DNA of 64,000 nucleotides, taken from assembly GCA_900105225.1 (NCBI GenBank), contig LT629764.1, positions 5,042,501 to 5,106,500 on the forward strand, in the 5' to 3' direction. Shown piece by piece: positions 34,729 to 43,241 of the stretch; within the stretch, counting starts at the first letter, position 1; every line of letters starts with the position of its first letter. A program made the translations under genes and the position numbers. The DNA is from Paenibacillaceae bacterium GAS479. GTDB taxonomy: Bacteria; Bacillota; Bacilli; Paenibacillales; Paenibacillaceae. The notes below the pieces were generated by a model that worked only from the letters and a program-made list of their open reading frames with translations, did not search any database and was not told the origin of the DNA.

Positions 34729-35461
34729 TTACATGAATCCCAACTGGCGGCATAACACAACCAGCTCGTGGATGCCGATAAATTGCCGCCTGATCCTCGT
34801 TCCGATCATCTCCAGCGCATGCTCCGTACCTTTGATCGCATGCTCAACGCCCCGATTGCCCATTGCCTCAACAATTTCTTTCATTCCATCAAGGAAAAAT
34901 ATCGTCGGCCGCAGCGTTCGAATAAGCATAATTTGCCGAAGCTGAAGAGGGGTGTACAGACGATAGCCATTGTGCGAATCACGGACGGGCTGGATGAGTC
35001 CTTCCTTTTCCCAGTGTCGGATCGCAGACGGAGCAACGCCTGCAAGCTCAGCCACTTCACCAATGGCCATGTGAGGCTTGAGCTTCAGGCCATCCAGTTC
35101 GTCCGTCTCAAGCTGAAGAAGCAGCTGTAGGGTGCGGTCAGCGGCAGCTTTATCCTGATGCAGCTTTGCCTGCTCTTGATTGACAAGCCACATCGCCAGT
35201 TCGGCCTTTCCTTCCTGCAGCTTCTTCAGCACTTCAGATGCGTGGCTCATCCCAAATCCTTCATACAACGCCCTTAGGCAGCGGAACCAAGCCAAATCTT
35301 AGGCAGCGGAACCAAGCCAAATGCTCGCTTGTGTACATACGGTATCCATTCGAGGCTCTCTCCGGGAGCGGCACGACTCCCCATGATTCATAATGGCGCA
35401 GCGCACTTGTACTGAGTCCGAGCTCGCGGGCGATATCAATCGGCCTGTATTTGCGATCCAT
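34729..35461 (-). pseudogene. double-MerR regulator, frameshifted by a 25-bp tandem duplication
   Basis: Frame 1 from ATG 35461 gives MDRKYRPIDIARELGLSTSA and LRHYESWGVVPLPERASNGY, a MerR HTH, then LAWFRCLR and a premature end at 35261. Frame 2 repeats LAWFRCLR and continues ALYEGFGMSHASEVLKKLQE to a second MerR HTH (HMAIGEVAELAGVAPSAIRH) and a stop at 34729. Removing one copy of the duplication at 35273-35322 would join both into a 235-aa protein with two MerR HTH domains separated by a helical linker. Whether the frameshift is reversible is open. Confidence 0.85.
35273..35322. repeat. perfect 25-bp tandem duplication inside the MerR gene
   Basis: Positions 35273-35297 and 35298-35322 are identical. 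25 is not a multiple of three, so the duplication shifts the frame by one base. Confidence 0.95.
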
Positions 35462-35501
35462 TTTAGCTAATCTCCTTCGCTAAACTTAACTACCTCTACC
35501 A

Positions 35502-35539
35502 GGGGCCCCCTCACGAAACGGAAATAATCGTACGCTAAG
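35502..35539 (+). repeat. left 38-bp terminal inverted repeat of the Tn3 element
   Basis: Begins GGGGCCCCCTCACG and ends CGTACGCTAAG. The tnpA stop codon (35535-35537) lies inside it, as is common in Tn3 elements. Confidence 0.9.
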
Positions 35540-36234
35540 AGTCATTGACTGAGCGCCGTAGCGGCCTGAACTTGCCGGGTGCCACCTGATTACTCTGTTG
35601 CCATGTGTAATCGCCAGTCAAGTTGATGTGTTCCCATCCGAGTGGTGAAAGGTGTTGTAATAGATTATCAATTGATTGTCCGCGCGCTCGTAACGCCTGG
35701 ATCGCTCTTTCTAAGTAGACTGTATTCCATAATACGATGGCGGCTACCACCAGATTGAGGCCGGAAGCACGATAACGCTGATTCTCGAAACTGCGGTCAC
35801 GCAGTTCGCCCAGTCGATTAAAGAAAACAGCACGGGCTAATGCGTTCTTGGCTTCGCCTTTGTTCAATCCAACTTGTACCCGGCGGCGTAGCTCAACGTA
35901 TTGTAGCCAGTCCAGCGTGAAAAGAGTGCGCTCAATACGTCCGAAAAGCGATTTTGATGAACGGTACGTTCTTCACTATCTGATAATCCTAATTCTCCAA
36001 TAGTCAGCAGCCGTTGGATATGGGCCAACACATGTTTAGCATTCGGAGCGCCGGGTGGCTGCCGTAGCCAAGTCAATGAACTAGTCATGGTACCCTCACG
36101 AACTGATAAGAGGTTGTCCGGCATTAGCCGTTGGTCTTCGGATAAAAAGGCATTCAATGCCTCGTATATATGCCGAGTACCACGGGTAAGCGATTCTGCA
36201 CAAACTCTTTCGATCACCTGTTCGCAAAGCAATG
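35535..36234 (-). pseudogene. tnpA remnant (Tn3 transposase) with internal deletion and frameshift
   Basis: The upstream part (36234-35945) reads RVCAESLTRGTRHIYEALNA, SVREGTMTSSLTWLRQPPGA and HVLAHIQRLLTIGELGL, the N-terminal third of a Tn3 transposase. After HQNRF the frame changes and the text jumps to [20 protein letters not shown] and [20 protein letters not shown], ending with the TnpA C-terminus [18 protein letters not shown]. The catalytic core in between is gone, so no active transposase is made. Confidence 0.9.
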
Positions 36235-36390
36235 ACTTCTTTCGTCCTCGGTACACGCCACGTTGCTTGGCTAATGCAATTCTTTCGCGCTGACGTTCGC
36301 GAATCAAGGCGCTCGAACTTTGCAAAAAGCGAGTAACGCTTCTAATTGCGGTCTTTGAGTATTTTTACCGGATGCTTTGTCCGCAAAGTT
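36235..36390 (-). pseudogene. tnpR remnant (serine resolvase) fused in frame to the tnpA remnant
   Basis: DKASGKNTQRPQLEALLAFC is the resolvase segment after the catalytic region, and after a deletion the frame gives ALIRERQRERIALAKQRGVY and RGRKK, the E-helix and start of the HTH. The reading then passes straight into TnpA sequence (about residue 130 of a normal transposase). The catalytic serine region and the HTH are missing. Confidence 0.8.
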
Positions 36391-36460
36391 CATTATGACA
36401 ACCAGAGCAGAGGGGGATTTACGAACAGGCAGGATAATGTTAAAAATCCAACTCATAAAT

Positions 36461-36480
36461 ACTGACATACAGTTGTCAGT
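36461..36480. promoter_or_regulatory. 20-bp palindrome upstream of the epoxide hydrolase, TetR-like operator
   Basis: ACTGACATACAGTTGTCAGT has perfect 7-bp arms around six bases. It lies 60 bp before the epoxide hydrolase start. No TetR gene remains in the element. Confidence 0.55.
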
Positions 36481-36540
36481 GTTCCACATCTACAATAAAG
36501 CTTAGAACTACATGAATTGATTAGAAGGAGGCTTTCATAA

Positions 36541-37734
36541 ATGGCTCAATCCAAACAACAACTGGAATGTAAAGAAACTACGCCCAACGAGATCCGGCCG
36601 TTCCGCATCGAAATTCCCCAGGCAGACCTTGAAGATCTGCGAGAACGACTTGTCCATACCCGTTGGCCCGCCCAATTGCCCGGGGCCGGGTGGAACCGTG
36701 GGATACCGGTTACTTATCTTAAAAATCTTACTGAGTACTGGCAGACCGATTATAACTGGCGTGAAAACGAGGCCAAGCTCAATGAATTTCCACAATTCAT
36801 TACGGAGATCGATGGACAGATTATCCACTTCCTACATGTAAGGTCGCCCGAACCTAACGCTCTTCCATTGATTATCACGCACAGCTGGCCGAACTCAGTC
36901 GTCGAATTCATGAAAATAATAGGTCCGCTGACTAATCCAAGGGCACACGGCGGAGATCCGGACAAGGCTTTCCATGTGGTTGCGCCTTCTATCCCCGGAT
37001 TTGCCTTTTCGCAGTTTTCCGAGCCAGCTGACGAAACACCATGGAATATCGCGCGAGTCGCCCGAACATGGGCAGAACTGATGCGGAGACTAGGATACGA
37101 TCGCTATGGTGCTCACGGCAATGACGCGGGTGCATTGGTCTCCCCGGAACTCGCAGTCATGGATTCTGAGCATATGATCGGTGTGCACATTACCGGTGGG
37201 CTAGGCATCCCTACAGGCGATCCCGACGAACTGGAGGATCTGACAGAGAAGGACCGTGTAGAATTAGAACAAATGACAGAACTTTTCGCCGGGGGAAGTG
37301 GCTATGCCTCGTATCTTACCCATCGACCACAAACGCTCAGTTACGGGTTTAATGATTCTCCAGTCGCTCAACTAGCCTACCTTGTAGAAAGGTTCAAAGA
37401 GTTCGATGGTTGGCCGGGTGCCGGATTTGAACCGCCTAGCGAACCCATCGACAAAGATCAACTGCTCACGAATGCGACATTATACTGGCTGACAAGGACA
37501 GCAGGGTCCTCGTCTTGGACTTACTATGAAGGTGCTGCAGGCTTGCCAATTGATCAAACCAAAGTGCCGACTGGAGTTTCCCATGGAGGAGGTCCTGTAT
37601 TCCGTCGCCTGGCCGAACGAAAGAACAAAGTCGTTCACTGGTCGGATAATAAAAGCGGCAGCCATATGGTTGCTATGGCAGAACCGGAATCACTCGTTCA
37701 TGATATCAGGGAGTTCTTTAGTAAGCTACGCTAG
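36541..37734 (+). CDS. epoxide hydrolase (EHN plus alpha/beta-hydrolase domains)
   Basis: 397 aa, full length. The N-terminal EHN domain (about 18-125) starts IRPFRIEIPQADLEDLRERL and ends at YW..YNWR. In the hydrolase domain HSWPNS (114-119) supplies the oxyanion loop, D195 in GNDAGA is the nucleophile and H375 in SGSHMVAMAEPE the general base. The motif HSWPNS replaces the usual HGWPGS and GNDAGA the usual GGDWGA, so substrate scope may differ from known enzymes. The ATG at 36541 follows an AGAAGGAGG site. It is the only intact gene of the Tn3 element, hence cargo. Confidence 0.88.
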   Translation: MAQSKQQLECKETTPNEIRPFRIEIPQADLEDLRERLVHTRWPAQLPGAGWNRGIPVTYLKNLTEYWQTDYNWRENEAKLNEFPQFITEIDGQIIHFLHVRSPEPNALPLIITHSWPNSVVEFMKIIGPLTNPRAHGGDPDKAFHVVAPSIPGFAFSQFSEPADETPWNIARVARTWAELMRRLGYDRYGAHGNDAGALVSPELAVMDSEHMIGVHITGGLGIPTGDPDELEDLTEKDRVELEQMTELFAGGSGYASYLTHRPQTLSYGFNDSPVAQLAYLVERFKEFDGWPGAGFEPPSEPIDKDQLLTNATLYWLTRTAGSSSWTYYEGAAGLPIDQTKVPTGVSHGGGPVFRRLAERKNKVVHWSDNKSGSHMVAMAEPESLVHDIREFFSKLR

Positions 37735-37795
37735 CATTCCTGTAGAGCGTTAAATTTCCGCTATCTTAGGAGGACGCTCTACTATGAATGAATTG

Positions 37796-37833
37796 CTTAG
37801 CGTACGATTTTTTCCGTTTCGTGAGGTGACCAC
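37796..37833 (-). repeat. right 38-bp terminal inverted repeat of the Tn3 element
   Basis: Reads CTTAGCGTACGATTTTTTCC at its inner end on the plus strand. Just before it, GTAGAGCGT and ACGCTCTAC (37742-37783) form a 9-bp stem that may end transcription of the hydrolase gene. Confidence 0.88.
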
Positions 37834-38048
37834 TACCATAGCAGAAGCACTCCAAGCGACGCAAATCCTCCTGTAAAAGATTAAAGCTCTTTGACAGGGT
37901 TTGATCCAACTTAAAGCTTCATCAGCCAGGCGGAATGGTTCCGAAGCTTATCACTTTCATCAATGTGATAAAGTAGGGTTGTATCCAGTCGAGCCCAATG
38001 GAATAGCCAATTTTTCCAGCTGAGAAGCCTTGAGGAGGAAGCAGATTT

Positions 38049-40410
38049 ATGATTGATACGATCCGCATCCGCGGAGCCAAGGAAAACAACTTGAAAAACA
38101 TTGATGTTGATATTCCGAAGTATAAACTTATTGTTGTGACGGGACCATCAGGTTCTGGTAAATCGACACTTGCGCTCGATATTCTTCAGCGGGAATGTCA
38201 GCGCCAGTACATGGAATCAAGCGGCCTGTCGGGAGAATCGATTCCGAAGCCGAAGGTCGCATCAATCACAGGTTTGTCTCCAGCCATTGCAGTTGGACAG
38301 CATGCAGCGAACCGCAATCCGAGATCGACGGTTGGTACGGTGACTGATCTTTAGACTTATCTAAGACTCATTTGCGAAAAAAAAGGGAAGCGCCATTGCC
38401 AAAGCTGCGGCGAAGATATGATGGGCGCCCCAGAAAATGGGGCCTCCGAGATCGCTTGCCCGTCATGTGGTGAAATTCATCGTGCTCTCGGAAAAGCGGA
38501 TTATTCTTATAACACCCCGTCAGGCGCATGCAAAAGCTGCAGCGGACTAGGAAGCATTGTCGATATTGATATTGAAGCGGTGTTTGATCGGAGCAAAAGT
38601 ATTCGCGGCGTCGCTGTAGCGTTCTGGTTTGAAGCGTTGGCGGAATACAATGCCTCCATTCTAGCGGCAGCAGGCAAACATTACGGACTGCCGATGAATA
38701 CTTCTCAGCCAGTAGGCGAGTACAGCCAGGCGGAATGGGATCTTCTCCTTTATGGAGTGGAGAACCCGGAGTTCTCCCGACACTTCCCCGATCAGCCGCT
38801 TCCGAAATCGGTTGGTAAAGGTCGCTTTAAAGGCGTTCTGACCGGAATGTGGCAACGTTACAGGGAGAAGGACGGCCAGTCCGGCGAGGCCGTCTTTTTC
38901 CGGAGTATGCCTTGCACAGATTGCCGGAGTGAACGGCTGAACCCGGTGAGCCGATCCGTGACCGCCTACGGCCGAACACTTCCTGAGCTGTCTCGAATAT
39001 CGCTGTGGGAACTGTCGGCCTGGCTTCAAGAGCCGTATCTCCTGTCCGTAGATAGTCAAGATGATCTGCTTGCGGCGGTACTGCATGACATGATGGTCAA
39101 AGTTCGTCGCATCGAGGATGTCGGCCTTGGTTATTTGACGCTCAATCGTCAGTCGGTATCGTTGTCAGGGGGAGAAGCACAGAGGCTTCGATTGGCAACG
39201 ATATTAGGTTCAGGATTAACCGGCGTACTCTATCTGCTTGACGAACCGACGACGGGGCTGCATGCCAAAGATACAGCTGGGCTCGTGCAAGTGATCAAGG
39301 AACTGCGGGATCTCGGTAATACAGTGCTGCTGATCGGCATAATTTGAAGGGGATTACGGCTTCTTTTCCACTCGGCTGTTTAACGGCAGTATCCGGAGTA
39401 TCTGGTTCTGGGAAATCTACACTCGTATTCGATCTGCTCGCCTCCGCTGTGCCTGGGCAGGGCTCATTCCGCAACATTGAGGGCTGCGCACAGATCAGCG
39501 GTATGGAACGAGTAGACAGCTTGATCACCGTTGATCAGAGCCCGCTCTCCCGTATGCAGCGTTCAAGCGTTTCCACTTATATGGATTTGTTCGCCTTGCT
39601 CCGCAAAGCTTATGCCGCACTGCCTGAAGCAAAAAGTCGGAAGCTAGTGGAGAAGCATTTCTCCTTTAATACACCAGGAGGACGCTGCGACCGTTGCGAA
39701 GGTTTGGGCCAGGTGACCGTTGATATGCATTTCCTGTCCCACCTGCAAGTCGTCTGCCCGGAATGCAGGGGCAAACGTTTCAAGCCCGAGGTGCTGGAAG
39801 TACGCTATAAGGAACGCGCCATCTCTGACTTCCTCGAGCTCAGTCTGGAGGAAAGCCAGCCGTTGCTGCAGGAGAACAAAAAGATGAGCGCTCTGCTTCA
39901 GCTGCTCGCTGACATTGGTCTCGGCTATTTGCAGTGGGGCCAATCCGTCACGACGTTGTCCGGCGGAGAGGGCCAGCGGCTTAAGCTGGCTAAAGAGCTC
40001 AGTGCTCCGGCGAAGGGCCACACGCTGTATTTGCTCGATGAACCTTCAAGCGGCTTGCATCCTATCGATGTCGAGAAGCTGCATCTGCTGCTCAGCCGAC
40101 TTGTCGATGCTGCAATACGGTCGTTATGGTTGAGCATAATACAGAGCTGATCGCAGCGGCTGATTGGGTGTTTGATCTTGGTCCCGGCGGCGGAGATGCA
40201 GGGGGCAAGCTGATCGCGGCCGGAACGCCGGAGCTGCTTACCAGCGACAGTCGTTCCGTGACTGGCGCTAGCCTTGGCATTCGAGCGGCTTCCAGCAGCT
40301 CAAACGCTGACTTCAGGAGAAAAGGACATATGTCCTTTTCTCCTTTTCCCTTTGCGATTAAAGTAGAAACTAAGGTGTTCATCGCAGACAGAATGGGGAT
40401 GGCAAGATGA
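38049..40410 (+). pseudogene. UvrA-like ATPase (short UvrA paralogue), inactivated
   Basis: The frame opens IRIRGAKENNLKNIDVDIPK with Walker A GPSGSGKSTLALDI and Cys pairs CQSCGE and CPSCGE. Lesion 1 is a TAG at 38352-38354 in GTVTDL*TYLRL, where relatives have Tyr. The signature LSGGEAQRLRLATILGSGL and Walker B YLLDEPTTGLH follow. Lesion 2 is near 39343: the frame breaks after LGNTVLLI and resumes as HNLKGITASFPLGCLTAVSG, with about 60-100 residues lost. Lesion 3 is a one-base loss near 40113 before VVMVEHNTELIAAADWVFDL. Intact members are class II UvrA proteins (about 750 aa) linked to drug resistance or repair. Confidence 0.9.
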
Positions 40411-40832
40411 AGGGCTTGTTGGCTGCGTTGGCAGCCGGATTTTTTATTACGCTGCAGGGAGTGGCGAATACTCGCATCAGCGGAGCGCTGGGAACATGGC
40501 AGGCAGCGGCAATGACTCAGCTGACGGGTTTTGTCGGCGCGCTATTGCTGGCCTTGTTTTTACGAAGTTGGCAGCCGAGCAAGCTGCTACAGGTAAAGCC
40601 GGTATACGGGATTGGCGGGGCTTTGGGGGCTTTTATTATTTTTGGCAATGTGACGGCTATTCAGCAAATTGGGATTACGCTGACAACCGCGCTCGTCCTG
40701 CTTGGCCAGCTTGGATTAACGTTTCTGATCGAATGGAGAGGCTGGATCGGGGTTCCTAAAACCCGGATGGGAACTGCGCAGGTTGCAGGCATTATACTGA
40801 TGGCAGGCGGAGTACTACTGTTATCCATCTAG
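40407..40832 (+). CDS. YdcZ/DUF606-family DMT transporter, first copy
   Basis: 141 aa, four to five membrane helices. MKGLLAALAAGFFITLQGVA and TRISGALGTWQAAAMTQLTG are typical of the DUF606 branch, whose members are half-size and often work as pairs. The ATG overlaps the last frame of the UvrA-like pseudogene. It is followed by a Crp-type regulator and a second DUF606 gene, forming an operon. Confidence 0.9.
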   Translation: MKGLLAALAAGFFITLQGVANTRISGALGTWQAAAMTQLTGFVGALLLALFLRSWQPSKLLQVKPVYGIGGALGAFIIFGNVTAIQQIGITLTTALVLLGQLGLTFLIEWRGWIGVPKTRMGTAQVAGIILMAGGVLLLSI

Positions 40833-40881
40833 AATGAAGGCGGTCGCACGCCGCAGTTGATAGAAAATGAGGTGACGTCGA

Positions 40882-41607
40882 GTGAAGATAAAGGATGAGT
40901 CGGAAGTGATTTCAGCCTATATGCACGCTTTTGAACTGGAATCTATATTTCCGGTGGAGTTGATAGCAAAGGCGGAGCTAGTCAAGTATGGCAGGGGCGA
41001 TACGATAATGACCCAAGGGGAGGTAGCTTCCAGTCTACTCATCCTTGTGGAGGGGAAAATCAAGGTATTCAATACGATTTCGGATGGCAAATCCCTGATC
41101 CTATCTTTTTTGAACCCATTGGAGGTCATTGGAGATATCGAGTATGCGCAGCGCGGCATGGAACTGATGAACACAGTTGAAGCCGTAACACCGGTCACGG
41201 GAATCCGCTTCTCTTACCGGCAGCTGGATTTGCATGTACAGGAGCAAGCTCCTTTTCTTCGCTTCCTACTAGGGATCATCACACGAAAATTCAAAATTAA
41301 AAACAATTCGCTCAGCTTTAACCTGCTTTATCCGGTCGAGGTGAGGCTAGCCAGCTACTTGTTATCGGTCATCAGCGCAGGTTCAGATGAGGATGGACAG
41401 CCTGCCGCCAGGCTCGAAGCCGGGGCGCTCCGCGATGCAGCTAATCTGATCGGAACCAGTTACCGCCATCTGAATCGGGTGCTCGTGCAATTCGCGGCCG
41501 ACGGCTTGATCGAGCGCAAGCGCTCCAGCATCGCGATCAGGGATAGGGAAGCGCTCTCTGCACTTGCTGGCGACAATATTTACGAATTGAGTACGGGGGG
41601 CATCTAA
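40882..41607 (+). CDS. Crp/Fnr-family regulator (YeiL-like)
   Basis: 241 aa, GTG start with GAGGTGA upstream. The cyclic-nucleotide-binding-fold domain (about residues 20-125) reads DTIMTQGEVASSLLILVEGK and VFNTISDGKSLILSFLNPLE. The C-terminal HTH (about 180-228) is DAANLIGTSYRHLNRVLVQF. The Arg and Glu for cAMP binding are not conserved, as in YeiL/ArcR-type regulators. It lies between two DUF606 transporter genes and probably controls them. Confidence 0.88.
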   Translation: MKIKDESEVISAYMHAFELESIFPVELIAKAELVKYGRGDTIMTQGEVASSLLILVEGKIKVFNTISDGKSLILSFLNPLEVIGDIEYAQRGMELMNTVEAVTPVTGIRFSYRQLDLHVQEQAPFLRFLLGIITRKFKIKNNSLSFNLLYPVEVRLASYLLSVISAGSDEDGQPAARLEAGALRDAANLIGTSYRHLNRVLVQFAADGLIERKRSSIAIRDREALSALAGDNIYELSTGGI

Positions 41608-41608
41608 C

Positions 41609-42091
41609 ATGGCTGGAATGCTATGGGCTTTGGCAGCAGGTTTGTTGCTCAGCCTGCAGAATCTATTTAACTATAAGGTCGATGAGAAGGCTGGCATGTG
41701 GACAACAACAACGCTTATCCTTGGGATGGGTTTTCTTGCGTCATTCATGTTGGGATTAGGTTTTGAAGGGTCTGGGCTTTGGCAGCTTCAGGGGATGGAG
41801 GTATGGCATGGCTTCAGCGGGTTAATCGGGATCGGCGTTGTGACCTGCTTAGTACAGGGTGTAAAACGTCTAGGTGCAACGTATGCGATAAGCATTGTGC
41901 TCTGTTCCCAGCTGGCGTTCGCGATGATCTGGGATACTTTCGGATGGTTCGGACTCGAAGCCGTTCCACTGGATCCAACCAAGCTAGCCGGAGTACTTGT
42001 ACTGGCGGCGGGCATTCTCGTGTTCAAGCTGGGTAAGGGCAAAAAAGTGGAGGCGCCAAGCTCTATTGCTGCTTCTTCATCTGAGTTTTAA
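41609..42091 (+). CDS. YdcZ/DUF606-family DMT transporter, second copy
   Basis: 160 aa, start 41609 one base after the regulator's stop. Five membrane segments, the first being MLWALAAGLLLSLQNLFNYK, and a hydrophilic tail after residue 145. Paralogous to the first copy; two half-size DUF606 proteins may assemble as a heterodimeric transporter (inference). Confidence 0.88.
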   Translation: MAGMLWALAAGLLLSLQNLFNYKVDEKAGMWTTTTLILGMGFLASFMLGLGFEGSGLWQLQGMEVWHGFSGLIGIGVVTCLVQGVKRLGATYAISIVLCSQLAFAMIWDTFGWFGLEAVPLDPTKLAGVLVLAAGILVFKLGKGKKVEAPSSIAASSSEF

Positions 42092-42152
42092 AATTGATTG
42101 TTGCCTACTATACTGTGGATATCCATAATTGGACTGGAGATAAAACTTGGTA

Positions 42153-42239
42153 ATGTTACAAACAATTTTAAATTTATTGATTGTAATTTTTATAATTTAT
42201 TTAATAGAGTTTCTTTTTGAAAAAAGATTCAATTTTTAA
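42153..42239 (+). CDS. 28-codon small hydrophobic ORF
   Basis: Starts MLQTILNLLIVIFIIYLIEF and ends LFEKRFNF. It would be one membrane helix with a charged C-terminal end, the layout of small membrane proteins and type I toxins. A GGAGAT site lies 11 bases before the ATG. The surrounding 250 bp are strongly A+T-rich compared with neighbours. Short ORFs occur by chance in such DNA. Confidence 0.35.
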   Translation: MLQTILNLLIVIFIIYLIEFLFEKRFNF

Positions 42240-42388
42240 TTCTAGGGATTCTTTCTTATTTAATTCCCCAAAAAGGTATATAAGAAGAATTATTAAGCTA
42301 AGTGCGACACCTCGTCATGAAGGCTTTGTGAGCTGACTTCCAGTCAAAGCATTTGCTACCGATTTGGAAAGAGAATGGAGCTGTAAAT

Positions 42389-42940
42389 GTGAAAAGATTA
42401 GCTATTATTACAGTGGGCAAGACACACAGTGGCAAAACTACATTTGCCAAAACATTAGAACAGAATTTGCCTAACTCTGTTGTGATTGATCAGGATAATC
42501 ATGCTGAGTTTATAAATACATACTACAGAAAACTGTTGTCTCAAGACGGCCCCAACACGCTGAAAAGTGCTATTTCTCAAAATATTGTCAACTATGCTGT
42601 CAACGAGACAAATTATCATCTAATTTTATGTAATGCCAATCGTAATCGCGTTGGACGAATGATGTTACTTAATCGACTTCATCAAGATGGGTTTTTCACT
42701 GTGATTGTTTATTTTGATATTCCTGACTCTGTCCTTAATTCTCGAATCGCCATCAGTCAGCGTAGTAAAGCCATTTTCAGGAGTGCTTCAAGTTTCGAAG
42801 AGGTGCTTTATCGGCAACAGGCGGAATCTCAGAATGACGATATGTCTCCACCAGCCGAGAACGAAGCAGACCGCTTATTTGTCATCAAGGACGGTAGTCA
42901 AATTAATTCCATTATTGATGAGATTTGTCGACCGCGATGA
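42389..42940 (+). CDS. P-loop kinase-like ATPase
   Basis: 183 aa from GTG 42389, which has AATGGAG eight bases before it (TTG 42353 lacks a site). The P-loop is VGKTHSGKTTFAKTL, followed by VVIDQDNHAEF (metal or substrate acid), and a lid-like region with RNRVGRMMLLNRL. This is the layout of small nucleoside or sugar kinases (AAA_33-type). The substrate is unknown. It is followed by a weak 67-aa frame. Confidence 0.7.
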   Translation: MKRLAIITVGKTHSGKTTFAKTLEQNLPNSVVIDQDNHAEFINTYYRKLLSQDGPNTLKSAISQNIVNYAVNETNYHLILCNANRNRVGRMMLLNRLHQDGFFTVIVYFDIPDSVLNSRIAISQRSKAIFRSASSFEEVLYRQQAESQNDDMSPPAENEADRLFVIKDGSQINSIIDEICRPR

Positions 42941-42963
42941 GCTTCAATATTTAATCAATTACC

Positions 42964-43167
42964 ATGCTTCTTGTTTATAATGGGCACGCGGAGTATATCC
43001 CCTCTTTAAAAGTTCAGAATTATCCTCTGCCCTCTCAGATAGAACAATACATTCCTGCCATAATTGATGTTTATTCTAATCCTCGTGAGATATTAGACGT
43101 AAAGCAGCTAATATGTGCCTGGGATTCCGTTTGGGATGTTATAAGCAAACAGAATATTCTTCTTTAA
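42964..43167 (+). CDS. weak ORF, possibly a fragment
   Basis: 67 aa, MLLVYNGHAEYIPSLKVQNY. Without ribosome site. Nothing recognised; it may not be a gene. Confidence 0.25.
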   Translation: MLLVYNGHAEYIPSLKVQNYPLPSQIEQYIPAIIDVYSNPREILDVKQLICAWDSVWDVISKQNILL

Positions 43168-43194
43168 GCTTAAAAGCTAAAACTTTCTGGACGA

Positions 43195-43230
43195 GAAAAA
43201 AGGGACCCCATCCATATCGGAGGGGTCCCT
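43195..43230 (-). terminator. terminator of the sigma/anti-sigma operon
   Basis: On the minus strand AGGGACCCC and GGGGTCCCT arms (43230-43201) followed by TTTTTT (43200-43195). Confidence 0.9.
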
Positions 43231-43241
43231 GCTTTATTTTC

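Larger units (their letters stand above)
35502..37833. mobile_element. complete 2332-bp Tn3-family element carrying an epoxide hydrolase
   Basis: 38-bp inverted repeats lie at 35502-35539 and 37796-37833 (34 of 38 positions agree) and end in the CGTACGCTAAG of Tn3/Tn21-type repeats. The five bases outside are TACCA on both sides (35497-35501 and 37834-37838), the target duplication expected for this family. Inside are deletion remnants of tnpA and tnpR and one intact gene, so the unit is non-autonomous and would need a transposase in trans. It inserted between the MerR gene and the UvrA-like gene. Confidence 0.9.
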
